From NCBI RefSeq assembly GCF_016862395.1, contig NZ_BOMW01000004.1:62001-126000 (forward strand): a stretch of 64,000 bases of DNA, in the 5' to 3' direction. The stretch comes from Actinoplanes siamensis (GTDB lineage: Bacteria > Actinomycetota > Actinomycetes > Mycobacteriales > Micromonosporaceae). The translations under genes and the position numbers were made by a program. Under the pieces are notes generated by a model. The model saw nothing but the letters and a program-made list of their open reading frames with translations. It had not been told where the DNA came from and ran no database searches. Shown here in pieces: positions 10,642 through 19,568 of the stretch. How positions within the stretch are numbered: the first letter of the stretch is position 1; every line of letters starts with the position of its first letter.

Positions 10642-12636
10642 TTGAGAAGATTGCTGGCCATGGTCGGAGTGACGGCTGCCGTGCTGGGCACCGTCGTGGC
10701 CGTGCGGGTCGCCGTCCCGCAGCAGCCGCCGCCGATCGTGCGGACGGCGGCCGCCGAGCCGGACGGGCTGGGCTACCAGCGCGAATCCATCCGCATGCTG
10801 ACCTGGAACATCTGCGGCGAGGCGGGCGGGAGCCGCGGCAGTTCCTCGTACTGTCCATGGCGCTCACGACCGCAGGCGAAGGCCGCTGCCATCGAAACCA
10901 TCGTCCGCGAGCGCGACCTCAACGTAATCATGCTGGAAGAGGTCTGCTACCCGGACGACGCCGCCGGCCGCGGCGGCGACCGGAACGACCTGGCACCGCT
11001 GATGGCCGCGCTCGGCTCCGGCTGGACCTACCGCACCGCCGTCGTGGCCCGCCCGGACGGCCGATCCGACTGCCGCGGCGGCGACCTGGTCGGCACCGTC
11101 GGTGAGGTCATCGCCGTCCGCGGCGCCATCACCTCGTCGACGGTCACGCCGCTGCTCGTCGCCGGTGACCCGAAGTACTATCCGGACGCGGACACCAAGC
11201 GCACCTCCAACCTGCTCTGCGTGCGGGTCGACGGCTGGCAGAACACGCCCTGCGTCACCCACCTGCTGCACAACAACGACACCGAGTACGCCCGCGAGAC
11301 CGCGTCGCTGAAGCAGAAGATCGGCGCTGTCTCGCTGCCGGTGCTCGGCGGTGACTTCAACACCATGCAGGGTTCGGCCGCGACGTCGCCGATCCGGCCG
11401 CTGTTCGACGCGTACCCGGAATGCGACCAGCAGGCCTACACGCCCGGCGACGCGGTCAACGAGATGACGCACTTCAACAGCACGGACACCGCACCGGCGG
11501 TCGCGCAGCAGAAACTCGACTACGTGTTCGCCACCTCCGGATTCACCTACTGCGACTCGCTGACCGAATTCGCCGACAGCAACGCCAACACGGCGGCCGC
11601 GGACGACCCGCCGGGCCTGTCGGACCACGCCCCGGTCGTCGCGTTCACCCGCGGGCAGTCGCTCACCTGGAAGTTCGACGAGACCGGCGGCAACAGCACG
11701 GCGGACAGCTCGGACAACGACCTCACCGGGACGCTGTCGACAGGCGTCACCCGCTCCACCGAGCGGGCCCACTCGCTGCGCTTCAACGGCTCCGGAAGGG
11801 TGACCAGCGGCGTCGACGGCACCGTCAACCAGTTCGACACCCGGCGCGGTCTGACCGTGTCCCTGTGGGCGAAACCGGACGCGGCAGCTCCCACCGGCTC
11901 CCTGATCAACCAGCCGGACAACAACGGCAGCCCGCTCGACGTGTCCTACACCGGCGGCAAATGGCGGTTCGCCATGGTGACGGCTGACGCCGCCGGCGCC
12001 GCCTCCGACCAGGTCACCGCGACCGCCCAGACCGGCGTGTGGACACATCTGCTGGCCACCTACGACCCGGTCGCCGGCAAGATGAGCCTGTTCGTCGACG
12101 GCGCCCTCGCCGGCACCGCGGCGCACACCAAACGCGTATCGAGCGGAACGCCGGTCATCGCCGGCGACGGGTATCAGGGTGGCCTCGACGACGTGCAACT
12201 CTTCCCGTACGCCCTGACCAGCACGGAGATCACCAAGCTGCGCGCCGGCCAGAGCATGCTGCCGGCCGTGCCGACCGGCACGGTCACCATCCCGGCGACC
12301 AGCACCGGCGACCCCGGCTGCCACCAGAACGGCGGGTACGGCAAGGTGGCGTCGCTGACCCCGCGGCTGAGCGCCGTCGTCAGGCACGACGACCCCACGG
12401 TCCCGGTCCGCGGCGAGTTCTCCATCTGGGACAACACCGACCCGGACCAGCCGCAGCCGATCCGCCTGGGCGGGCCGGGCTCGGCCAGCGGCTACGTGAC
12501 CGGCTCGGGCACCGTCTCGGTGCAGCTGCCCGCGCTGATCGCCGGCCACGCGTACGGCTGGTACGTCCGGGCCTCCGACGGGACCAACGTCTCCACCACG
12601 GCCCCGGTCTGTCACTTCGTGGCCGCCGCTTCCTGA
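10642..12636 (+). CDS. secreted endonuclease/exonuclease/phosphatase-LamG protein
   Basis: A 664-residue exported protein. An N-terminal hydrophobic segment (residues 3-24) acts as signal or anchor. Residues about 50-335 form an EEP (DNase I-like) domain with MLTWNICGE, LEEV, LGGDFNT and SDHAPVVAF, covering the Asn, Glu, Asp-x-Asn and Ser-Asp-His active-site motifs. Residues about 340-535 are a LamG/concanavalin-like domain (LTVSLWAKPD, FVDGALAGT, GGLDDVQLFPYAL), and the last 110 residues are an extra beta domain. It may be an extracellular nuclease or lipid/sugar phosphodiesterase. The TTG start at 10642 is supported by GGGGGA seven bases upstream. It is a single-gene unit ended by a hairpin. 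Confidence 0.85.
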   Translation: MRRLLAMVGVTAAVLGTVVAVRVAVPQQPPPIVRTAAAEPDGLGYQRESIRMLTWNICGEAGGSRGSSSYCPWRSRPQAKAAAIETIVRERDLNVIMLEEVCYPDDAAGRGGDRNDLAPLMAALGSGWTYRTAVVARPDGRSDCRGGDLVGTVGEVIAVRGAITSSTVTPLLVAGDPKYYPDADTKRTSNLLCVRVDGWQNTPCVTHLLHNNDTEYARETASLKQKIGAVSLPVLGGDFNTMQGSAATSPIRPLFDAYPECDQQAYTPGDAVNEMTHFNSTDTAPAVAQQKLDYVFATSGFTYCDSLTEFADSNANTAAADDPPGLSDHAPVVAFTRGQSLTWKFDETGGNSTADSSDNDLTGTLSTGVTRSTERAHSLRFNGSGRVTSGVDGTVNQFDTRRGLTVSLWAKPDAAAPTGSLINQPDNNGSPLDVSYTGGKWRFAMVTADAAGAASDQVTATAQTGVWTHLLATYDPVAGKMSLFVDGALAGTAAHTKRVSSGTPVIAGDGYQGGLDDVQLFPYALTSTEITKLRAGQSMLPAVPTGTVTIPATSTGDPGCHQNGGYGKVASLTPRLSAVVRHDDPTVPVRGEFSIWDNTDPDQPQPIRLGGPGSASGYVTGSGTVSVQLPALIAGHAYGWYVRASDGTNVSTTAPVCHFVAAAS

Positions 12637-12640
12637 CGGC

Positions 12641-12677
12641 GTGCCCTCGGCCGAGCCGACAGCCCGGCCGAGGGCAC
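12641..12677 (+). terminator. hairpin terminator after the EEP-LamG gene
   Basis: A 13-base-pair stem (GTGCCCTCGGCCG with CGGCCGAGGGCAC) starts five bases after the stop codon. Confidence 0.8.
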
Positions 12678-13021
12678 CCCGCGTGTCGCCTGAGCCACTT
12701 GGACCTGACCCGACGGCAGCGGCCGGGTCAGCACCGCGGGGACCCATCGCCCGCCAGCCCGCGCCGACGCGGGCGCCCACGGTGTGCCTTCCGGGACCGC
12801 CTCGCGGGCAGTTTCCGGCTCGGGCCGGTCCCGCGCCGAGCGCCGGTCCTGGCGGCCGCCGCTCCCGCGCAGAGGCTAGGCGCGATGTACGCGAATAAAT
12901 CTCGTGGTGCGTTGTGATCTGGACCACCCCGGTCCTACCATCCAGTAACCTCGATGGGAACACCGCGGGGTTTCGCATTCTTCGGAGCATTCGTCCTGCT
13001 CATCCACCAGGGGAAGAACAC
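12678..13021. other. intergenic region with possible promoter for the propeller gene
   Basis: No gene is seen. A second weak hairpin, CTGACCCG/CGGGTCAG, lies near 12700. A plausible promoter has TTGTGA at 12912-12917 and TACCAT at 12936-12941 with an 18-base spacer, giving a leader of about 75 bases before the ATG at 13022. Confidence 0.3.
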
Positions 13022-14308
13022 ATGCGCCTCACCACAACAACCGTCGGAACAGGCTCCACCGGCTACTTCCCGCGAATTCTGGGCGCGGCGGCCGCGGCCA
13101 CCGCGCTCGTCGTCAGCGCCACCGCCTCGGTCGCCTCCGCCGGCCCGGCGGCGACTGCCGCCGCCCTGCGCGAGGTCATGTTCGTCGGCAACAACTGGGA
13201 GGGCACCGCCGACGTTATCGACTCGCGCGGCCACTTCGCCAAGATCGGGCGGGTCGACGTCGTACCGGACAAGGCCCAGCGCCTCGCCGAGATCTACCTC
13301 AATCCGATCAAGCTGATCTACTTCCTCGGCATCCGCTCCGGACCGGGTGAGGGCCACGACCAGCTCGTCGACGACCTCTACTCCACCCCGGACGGCACCG
13401 CGCTGGTCGCTTCGCGCCCCAGCTTCGCCGACGTGGTCTCGATCGACCTCGCCACCGGAAAGCTCAAGTGGCGGTTCCCGGTCTCCGGGTACCGCGCCGA
13501 TCACATGGCCGTCTCCCCCGACGGCACCAAGGTCGCGGTCTCCGCCTCGACCGCCAACACCGTGCACGTGCTCGACATCAACACCGGCGCCCAGGTCGGT
13601 TCGTTCGCCACCGGCGACAAGCCGCACGAGAACGTCTACACCGACGGCGGCCGGTACCTGTGGAACATGTCGATCGGCAACGTCGAGACCGACCTGGACA
13701 GCCCACTGCTGGACTGGACCAAGGGCGACCGGCACCTCACCGTGGTCGACACCGGCAACTACCGGGTGGTGAAGACGATCGACATGCGGGCGCGGCTCAA
13801 CGCCTTCGGCCGCTCGGACCTGTCCAACGCCGTACGGCCGGCGGTCTTCAGCCCGGACTCCGGCACGTTGTACTTCCAGGTGTCGTTCTTCAACGGCCTG
13901 GTCGAGTACGACGTCGCCACCGACAAGATCACCCGGGTCAGGACGCTGCCGAAGAACCCGGCCACCAGCGACGATCGAACTACCTTCGTCAACGACTCGC
14001 GCCACCACGGCCTGTCCATGAGCCCAGATGGCGGCAAGTTGTGCGTCGCCGGGACGATGGACGACTACACCACCGTCGTGGACCGCGCGAGCCTGCGGGA
14101 GGGGCCGCTGGTCCCGGCGTCGAAACCCTACTGGGCCACGGTCAGCGGCGACGGGCGTGACTGCGTGATCTCCGAGAGCGGCGCCGACCAGGTCACCGCC
14201 ATCGACTTCGCCACCGGGCAGAAAGTCGTCTCGGTCCCGGTCGGCGATCACCCGCAGCGCGTTCGTCTCGCCCACGTCCCGGTCGGCTGGACCAGCCCGG
14301 CCGGCTGA
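13022..14308 (+). CDS. secreted YVTN/YncE-like beta-propeller protein
   Basis: A 428-residue protein with a clear signal peptide (hydrophobic residues about 20-38 ending VASA). The rest is a WD/YVTN-type propeller: repeated blades such as DHMAVSPDGTKVAVS, NTVHVLDINTGAQVGSF, HHGLSMSPDGGKLCV and DQVTAIDFATGQKV. Such proteins act as extracellular binding or scaffold proteins, sometimes as lactonase-like enzymes; no catalytic motif is seen here. The ATG at 13022 follows AGGGGAAG. Reading further upstream in frame adds no protein-like sequence. Confidence 0.8.
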   Translation: MRLTTTTVGTGSTGYFPRILGAAAAATALVVSATASVASAGPAATAAALREVMFVGNNWEGTADVIDSRGHFAKIGRVDVVPDKAQRLAEIYLNPIKLIYFLGIRSGPGEGHDQLVDDLYSTPDGTALVASRPSFADVVSIDLATGKLKWRFPVSGYRADHMAVSPDGTKVAVSASTANTVHVLDINTGAQVGSFATGDKPHENVYTDGGRYLWNMSIGNVETDLDSPLLDWTKGDRHLTVVDTGNYRVVKTIDMRARLNAFGRSDLSNAVRPAVFSPDSGTLYFQVSFFNGLVEYDVATDKITRVRTLPKNPATSDDRTTFVNDSRHHGLSMSPDGGKLCVAGTMDDYTTVVDRASLREGPLVPASKPYWATVSGDGRDCVISESGADQVTAIDFATGQKVVSVPVGDHPQRVRLAHVPVGWTSPAG

Positions 14309-14354
14309 CGGTCACCGACCGCCGGGACGCATCACACCCCACAGCCGATGCAGC

Positions 14355-14380
14355 GGCCGGCCCGGAGGTCCGGGCCGGCC
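14355..14380. terminator. hairpin between convergent propeller and EAL genes
   Basis: GGCCGGCCCGG and CCGGGCCGGCC form an 11-base-pair stem around AGGT. It lies in the 279-base gap between two converging genes, which otherwise holds nothing recognisable. Confidence 0.65.
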
Positions 14381-14587
14381 GGCCGGTGCAGCTGCCGACC
14401 GCCGGGCTGGACCACTCCGCGCCGCCCCCGACCTGACGCGGCGCACGACGGGCCTCGCTCAGCGGCGACCGCCGCCCGGTGCGATGCCGCATCGTGCCGG
14501 TTGGCAAGGTGTCCTTCACCTCTGCGCTCGCGGCTGGCCGGACGAGGCCGCGCGGCGGCGCCGCGGAGCCCCGTCACCTGACCGGTC

Positions 14588-15856
14588 TCACCGTGCGCCA
14601 GCCGGCCGAGCGGCCGAGAAAGAGACGGTGCCGCAGCTCATCGGAAGTCGCCGCAGCAGCACGCGGGCGATGTCCACGACCACCGAGAGGTCACTGCTCG
14701 CGGCAATCTCGAAGTGGTCGCTGTTCCCGTCGCCTCCGGCGAGGGGCCGCACCGACACGCCGTCCGCGCTGTCGGCGCCGACGACGGCCACGGTCATCGC
14801 GCCGTGGAGCGGGCGGGTGGGCGGAACCACCGCGACGTACGTGGTCGGCGACGAGACGGTGTCGAGGAACGCGGCGAGCCGGGTCGCGGCCCCCGGGTCG
14901 TCGCACGACGCGACGATGACCGACGGGCCCTCGGATCCCGCGCTCTCACACAAGCGGGTCACGGCCTGTATCGCCGAGTCCCGCAAGACGACCTGACGGG
15001 CGCCCCGGGCGGCGGCGATCTCGAACGGGGTGCCGGCGGGCTGGTGCAGCCCGACCCGCGGCGGCCGCAGCGTCACGCCGGGACCGGCCGGAACCGGGTA
15101 CCTCAGGCACTCCAGCGGCCCGGGACGCCCGAACAGCCAGCCCTGCCCCCAATCGGCGCCCAGCGACCGTGCCGTACGCAGGTCGGCCTCGGTCTCGATG
15201 CCTTCAGCGATGACCACCGCACCGGTACGGCGAGCCGCGGCGCGCACGGCCCGGCAGGTCTCTCGCGTCGCGGCGGCCGACGGATTGTGCACCAGGTGCA
15301 TGTCGAGCTTGATCACCTCCGGCTCGATGATCGGCAGGAACGCGAGGGACATGGGGTCGGCGCCGACGTCGTCCAGGGCGATGCCCCCGCCGCACGCCTC
15401 GATGGCTCCGGCCACGTTCAGCAGCGCACCGGGCACGGTCGGCAGGCCGCGCTCGGTGTACTCCAGGATGAACCGGAAGGGCAGATAGCCGGTCGACAGC
15501 TCCAGCATCCGCGGGGACATGGGCTGATCGAGCACCGCGGGCTCGGCGTTGACGAACAGCACCGGTGGGGGGACCGTCGCGGCCAAGGCGCACTCAATGG
15601 CACGTTCGCTGCACAGCATGTCCATCTCACCCAGCCGCCCGGCGAGCCGGGCGGCTTCGAACAGCTGGTCCGGCCGCTCCAGCCCCGAGCCCGCCGGCCC
15701 CCGTGCCAGCCCTTCGACGGCGACCACCGCGCCGTTCGCCAGGTCGACGATGGGCTGGAACAGCGGGGTGACGAGCCGGTCGCGCAGCACCAGATCGACG
15801 GCGGCATCGCTCTCCGCGCGCATTTCGGTCGGCGAATCAGCGGTTCTCGTGGCCAT
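14588..15856 (-). CDS. EAL-domain c-di-GMP phosphodiesterase with C-terminal sensor domain
   Basis: This 422-residue protein has an EAL domain at about residues 25-260. The motifs are present with small changes: EGLARG for EALxR, FVNAEP, LEYTER, ALDDVGA for the DDFG loop, IKLD, IAEGIET and GWLFGRP, so phosphodiesterase activity is plausible. Residues about 275-410 resemble a DICT-type sensory domain found with diguanylate-signalling proteins. It lacks transmembrane segments and is cytoplasmic. It is convergent with the propeller gene and has a 330-base upstream region to itself. Confidence 0.85.
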   Translation of the reverse strand: MATRTADSPTEMRAESDAAVDLVLRDRLVTPLFQPIVDLANGAVVAVEGLARGPAGSGLERPDQLFEAARLAGRLGEMDMLCSERAIECALAATVPPPVLFVNAEPAVLDQPMSPRMLELSTGYLPFRFILEYTERGLPTVPGALLNVAGAIEACGGGIALDDVGADPMSLAFLPIIEPEVIKLDMHLVHNPSAAATRETCRAVRAAARRTGAVVIAEGIETEADLRTARSLGADWGQGWLFGRPGPLECLRYPVPAGPGVTLRPPRVGLHQPAGTPFEIAAARGARQVVLRDSAIQAVTRLCESAGSEGPSVIVASCDDPGAATRLAAFLDTVSSPTTYVAVVPPTRPLHGAMTVAVVGADSADGVSVRPLAGGDGNSDHFEIAASSDLSVVVDIARVLLRRLPMSCGTVSFSAARPAGAR

Positions 15857-16184
15857 CGTGTCCCCTCCGGCGGAATCTGCGACACCCTGTTATCGGCCGC
15901 ACGGAGCCGCAGTCGAGGCAAGTTTCCGCGACGAGATCGACCCTGAGCCGGTCGCCTCCCGCGCGATGTGATCAACCGGGCCCGTACGACACCGGAAAGG
16001 CGCACCGCTCTCGGGGGCCCGCCGGGCGAGACGGTGCCGCGGTGAGCGAGTCCCGGTCACCTCCACCGGCCATTACGGCATACGGACTCGATTCACATCC
16101 CGGCGGATCGGTGACCTGCTCGGCGAGCACGGCCATCTCACGCACCGGCAGATCGAGGGAAGGCTCGTCGACGGCGGCGCCGGG

Positions 16185-16898
16185 GTGCACACCGTCCGGC
16201 TGGCGCTCAAGTTGGCCTGGGAACGCGGATCACTGACGTATCGCAATCGCAGCGGCGCATGGAACCGGGAACTGCGAACGTTCGCGGTGACCGCGAACGC
16301 CCATCACGGTTTGGACCGGGACACGGCGACCGTACGACTGGTCGAGGCCTACTTCGATCGCTACGGTCCCGCCTCCTTACGCGACGCGACATGGTGGTCC
16401 GGCTTGGCACAGGCCGCGGTGGTGAACGCCCTCGACCGGCTCGGGCGTCCACTGACGGCAGCGCTGACGCCCTGGAGCACCGCCGCGCTCTACCTCTTCC
16501 GGGATCGATTCGAGGAGTTCACCCGGACGGGCACGAAGGCGTCACCCGCACAGGTGGACTTCTTGGCGCACGAGGACGTCGCTCTCAAGGCGTACGCCCA
16601 GACCCGGGTCCGCTACCTCGGCGGAGTGGGCGAACGCGCGGCGTTCAACCAGATCGGCGAGGCGTTGCCGGCTGTCCTCGTCGACGGCCGGGTGGTAGGA
16701 ACCTGGAGTTGGGACGCGCGCCGGCGGGCGGTGCGATGCGCCTACCACCGGACCGGCGCCCCGCCGCTGGACCGGGAAGCCATCCGGGCAGCAGCGGAGC
16801 GCGTGACCGCGGGACTCCGCCGGGGTTACGACGACAACCGGGTGAATCGCGCGGGTGACCCCGAGGCGCCGCAGCTGATACCGTCCGCGACGCCCTGA
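16185..16898 (+). CDS. AlkZ-like winged-helix DNA-binding protein, probably 5'-truncated
   Basis: The 237-residue product matches the middle and C-terminal parts of the AlkZ/YcaQ-like winged-helix family (AlkZ members are DNA glycosylases for crosslinks). Marks are FDRYGPASLRDATWWSGL, FLAHEDVALKAYAQTRVRYL and LVDGRVVGTWSW. Full-length members are about 350-400 residues. In the same frame coding-like sequence continues upstream of the first GTG (RRIGDLLGEHGHLTHRQ, from about 16090), open back to a TGA near 15968 but with no start codon. The N-terminal part of the gene therefore seems lost and this may be a pseudogene. The Asp-containing QxD/QxQ active-site motif of AlkZ would be in the missing part. 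Confidence 0.55.
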   Translation: MHTVRLALKLAWERGSLTYRNRSGAWNRELRTFAVTANAHHGLDRDTATVRLVEAYFDRYGPASLRDATWWSGLAQAAVVNALDRLGRPLTAALTPWSTAALYLFRDRFEEFTRTGTKASPAQVDFLAHEDVALKAYAQTRVRYLGGVGERAAFNQIGEALPAVLVDGRVVGTWSWDARRRAVRCAYHRTGAPPLDREAIRAAAERVTAGLRRGYDDNRVNRAGDPEAPQLIPSATP

Positions 16899-16919
16899 CG
16901 TCCAACCCGAGGTCGGCCC

Positions 16920-17237
16920 ATGCTCCCGCTGCCCAGTGCCGCGACCCTGCCCGACATTCAGCGCTACGTCGCCGAGATGGAGAAGGAACGCGGATTCGCC
17001 GATCGTGGCGTCATCGACCAGTGCCTGCTCCTCGGCGAGGAGGTGGGCGAACTGTTCAAAGCCGTCCGCAAGTCCCAGCACCTGCCCGTGGGCACCACGT
17101 CGATCGTCGGCACGGTCGACGAGGAGCTCGCCGACATTCTCATCTTCGTCTGTGCGGTGGCCAACCGTTACGGCATCGACCTGGGCGACGCGCTGCGCCG
17201 CAAGGAGCAACACAACGAGCAGCGTGTCTGGTCCTGA
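16920..17237 (+). CDS. MazG-like nucleotide pyrophosphohydrolase
   Basis: A 105-residue all-alpha protein with the MazG signature: LLGEEVGELFKAV (ExxE) and DEELADILIFVCAVANRYGIDL (ExxD). These acidic residues bind Mg2+ for hydrolysis of nucleoside triphosphates to monophosphates, usually house-cleaning of noncanonical nucleotides or control of ppGpp. Length fits single-domain MazG proteins. The ATG at 16920 has GAGG seven bases upstream. It starts 22 bases after the AlkZ-like gene and may share its transcript; both would act in nucleotide or DNA repair. Confidence 0.85.
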   Translation: MLPLPSAATLPDIQRYVAEMEKERGFADRGVIDQCLLLGEEVGELFKAVRKSQHLPVGTTSIVGTVDEELADILIFVCAVANRYGIDLGDALRRKEQHNEQRVWS

Positions 17238-17521
17238 CAGGCTTCGTGGCGGCGGTGACCGTCACTAACAGCGGAACGACCCCCTTCAATGGCTGGACGC
17301 TCGCGTTCGCCCTGGCCGGCGACCAGCGGATCACCTCGGCGTGGAACGCGGTTTACACACAGGACGACCGAGTGGCCACCGCGCGCAACCTGCGGTGGAA
17401 CGCGGAGCTCGCCCCGGGTGCCAGCCGCGAGATCGGGTTCCAGGGCACCTGGAGCAGCCCCGGCCCGGCGCCGGCCGGGTTCACCCTGAACGGCCTGCCC
17501 CGTACCACCGCGGGCGGGTGA
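17238..17521 (+). pseudogene. orphan carbohydrate-binding module (CBM2) fragment
   Basis: Directly after the MazG stop, one frame reads a typical CBM2 core: VAAVTVTNSGTTPFNGWTL, ITSAWNA, NLRWNAELAPGASREIGFQG and FTLNGLP, ending in TGA at 17519-17521. The first strand with the N-terminal Cys, any linker, any catalytic domain and any start codon are missing. It is the 3' end of a lost secreted glycanase gene. Intact CBM2 is found in this window only in the GH10 gene at the far end. Confidence 0.75.
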
Positions 17522-17695
17522 CGCCCGCGCCGCGTGACACAGCCGCCGGCCTGCTCGGCGGACGCCCGCGGCTGCGGCGCCCGCTGCTGGGGCCCTCGGT
17601 GTGAGCACCGGTACCCTGACCGGCGGAGGCGCATCGCGGCCGCGCCGGTAGCGGTCGCGGCATGGTACAACAACTCCACATAGGGGGAGACTGCC

Positions 17696-17782
17696 GTGAC
17701 CGAGCTTGAGCCCGCCGCAGAGGTGGGCCGGATGGCGGTGACCGGCGCCCGGCCGGCCGGCCCCGCCGCTGTGGCCGCCTGA
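17696..17782 (+). CDS. possible 28-codon leader ORF before the XRE regulator
   Basis: A GTG at 17696 has an excellent ribosome-binding site (GGGGGAG, six bases away) and opens a 28-residue frame beginning MTELEPAAEVGRM. Its TGA ends two bases before the GTG start of the XRE regulator, which itself has no good ribosome-binding site. This suggests translational coupling through a leader peptide. Composition alone cannot prove it is translated. Confidence 0.4.
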   Translation: MTELEPAAEVGRMAVTGARPAGPAAVAA

Positions 17783-17784
17783 GC

Positions 17785-18621
17785 GTGGAAGAGTTCGGTG
17801 CCGCTCTGCGCGGCTGGCGGAACAGGGTGACGCCGGATGTGGTGGGGCTCCCGCACGGCGCGCCGCGCCGGGTACCGGGCCTGCGCCGGTCGGAGTTGGC
17901 GGCGCTGGCCGGCATCTCGGTCGAGTACGTGGTCCGGCTCGAACAAGGCACGGCGTCCACCCCTTCGGCGCAGGTGTGCGCCGCGCTGTCCCGCGCGTTG
18001 CGACTCTCCGACGACGAGTACGCCCACCTGCTCCGCCTGGCCGGCCATGCCGCCGGCCCGTCCCGGGTGCCGCGGCGGATCCCGGCCGGCCTGCTGCGGA
18101 TCACGGACCAGCTGGCCGCCAACCCGCTGGCGCTCTTCGACGCCACCTGGCAGCTGCTGCACTGGAATCCGCTGTTCGCCGCCACGTTCGGCGATCCCAC
18201 CCGGCGCGAGCTGACCGACCGCAACGTGCTGGTCTGGGAGTTCCTCGGCGAGTTGCCCCGGGTCCGGCAGACCGCGGACGAGCAGGCTGCCTTCGCCGAG
18301 TCCCTGATCGCTGACCTGCGCGCCACCACCGGCCGCTACCCGGACGACCCGGACGTCGCGGTGTTGATCACCCGGCTGCGGCACAGCCCGCGCTTCCGCG
18401 AGCTGTGGCAGCGGCCGTCGGTGGGCAGCCACGAGAGGGCGCACAAGCTCGTCGAGCATCCCGAGGTGGGCCTGATCGCGCTGGACTCCGCCGTGCTCAC
18501 GACCCAGGACACCGACCTGCGCCTGGTGGTCTACACGGCCCGCCCGGACACCGACGCCCGCGGCAAACTCGACCTGCTGGCCGCGATCGGGGTGCAGACG
18601 ATGTCCGGGACGGCTGGGTAG
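17785..18621 (+). CDS. XRE-family regulator with MmyB-like ligand-binding domain
   Basis: A 278-residue regulator. Residues about 1-80 are a helix-turn-helix (RRSELAALAGISVEYVVRLEQG); residues about 95-265 are the MmyB-like domain (PALLR-type start GLLRITDQLAANPLALFDATW, NPLFAATFGD, FRELWQRPSV). This family usually represses an adjacent short-chain dehydrogenase gene in actinomycetes, and such a gene lies 108 bases downstream here. The GTG at 17785 gives the normal family length and follows a possible leader ORF. Confidence 0.9.
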   Translation: MEEFGAALRGWRNRVTPDVVGLPHGAPRRVPGLRRSELAALAGISVEYVVRLEQGTASTPSAQVCAALSRALRLSDDEYAHLLRLAGHAAGPSRVPRRIPAGLLRITDQLAANPLALFDATWQLLHWNPLFAATFGDPTRRELTDRNVLVWEFLGELPRVRQTADEQAAFAESLIADLRATTGRYPDDPDVAVLITRLRHSPRFRELWQRPSVGSHERAHKLVEHPEVGLIALDSAVLTTQDTDLRLVVYTARPDTDARGKLDLLAAIGVQTMSGTAG

Positions 18622-18729
18622 TACCGCCGTTACCACCAAGAGCCGTGGCTCCCACCCGCTGCCGTACCGGCGGATTCTGGGATCCGCGAACGGCGCGCAT
18701 CGCCGCTTCCCGGAACTCGAGGAGTCCGC

Positions 18730-19422
18730 ATGACCACGACTTTCATCACCGGCGCCAACAGGTCACTCGGCCTGGAGACGGCCCACCGGCTCGTCGAGAT
18801 CGGCCACACCGTGCTGCTCGGCGCCCGCGATCCGGAGCTCGGGCACGCCGCCGCCGCGTCGCTCGGCGCACGCTTCGTCCCGATCGACGTGACCGACGAC
18901 GCCTCGGTGGCGGCCGCCGCCGCGGACGTGGCCGCCCACGAGGGATCCCTCGACGTCCTGATCAACAACGCCGGCATCCTCGGCCGGGTCGGTCCGGTCG
19001 ACGACTACACCGCCGCCGACATGGCCGAGGTGCTGCAGGTCAACGTGACCGGGGTCGTCCGGGTCACGCACGCCTTCCTGCCGCTGCTGCGCAGGTCGGC
19101 GCACCCGGTCATCGTCAACGTGTCCAGCGGCATGGGCTCGTTCGGCCTGACCCAGGACCCGGACCGGATCGAGTCCCGGTACTCGTTGCCGCTCTACTCC
19201 GCGGCCAAGGCCGCCGTCACGATGCTCACCACCCAGTACGCCCGGGAGCTGCCGGACTTCCGGGTCAACGCCGCCGACCCGGGCCAGACCGCCACCGACT
19301 TCACCGGCGGCCTGGGCCACAGCGTCGCCACGGGAGCCGAGGCCATCGTGGCCCTGGCGACGATCGCCCCGGACGGCCCGACCGGCCGGCTCATGGACCG
19401 CTCCGGCCCCCTCCCCTGGTGA
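18730..19422 (+). CDS. short-chain dehydrogenase/reductase (SDR)
   Basis: This 230-residue classical SDR has the NAD(P)-binding TGANRSLGLE motif at residues 7-16, NNAG near residue 79, the catalytic Ser in VNVSSGMGS and the YSAAK catalytic pair near residue 158. The nearby acidic versus basic residues do not settle NADH or NADPH preference. The ATG follows GGAG at ideal spacing. It is probably the target gene of the XRE regulator immediately upstream, a very common actinomycete pair. The substrate is unknown. Confidence 0.92.
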   Translation: MTTTFITGANRSLGLETAHRLVEIGHTVLLGARDPELGHAAAASLGARFVPIDVTDDASVAAAAADVAAHEGSLDVLINNAGILGRVGPVDDYTAADMAEVLQVNVTGVVRVTHAFLPLLRRSAHPVIVNVSSGMGSFGLTQDPDRIESRYSLPLYSAAKAAVTMLTTQYARELPDFRVNAADPGQTATDFTGGLGHSVATGAEAIVALATIAPDGPTGRLMDRSGPLPW

Positions 19423-19568
19423 TGCACCCACCTGGGGGGCGCTGGTCGCCGTCGTGGGCACGGCGCAGCGGCCACGCCCGGGTGGCCAGCGCCGCCTGGA
19501 CGCCACGGGGTCCCTCAGCCCGACTCGTGCCCTTCTCCTGCGGGCGCTCGGCGACCGCGACCCGATGA

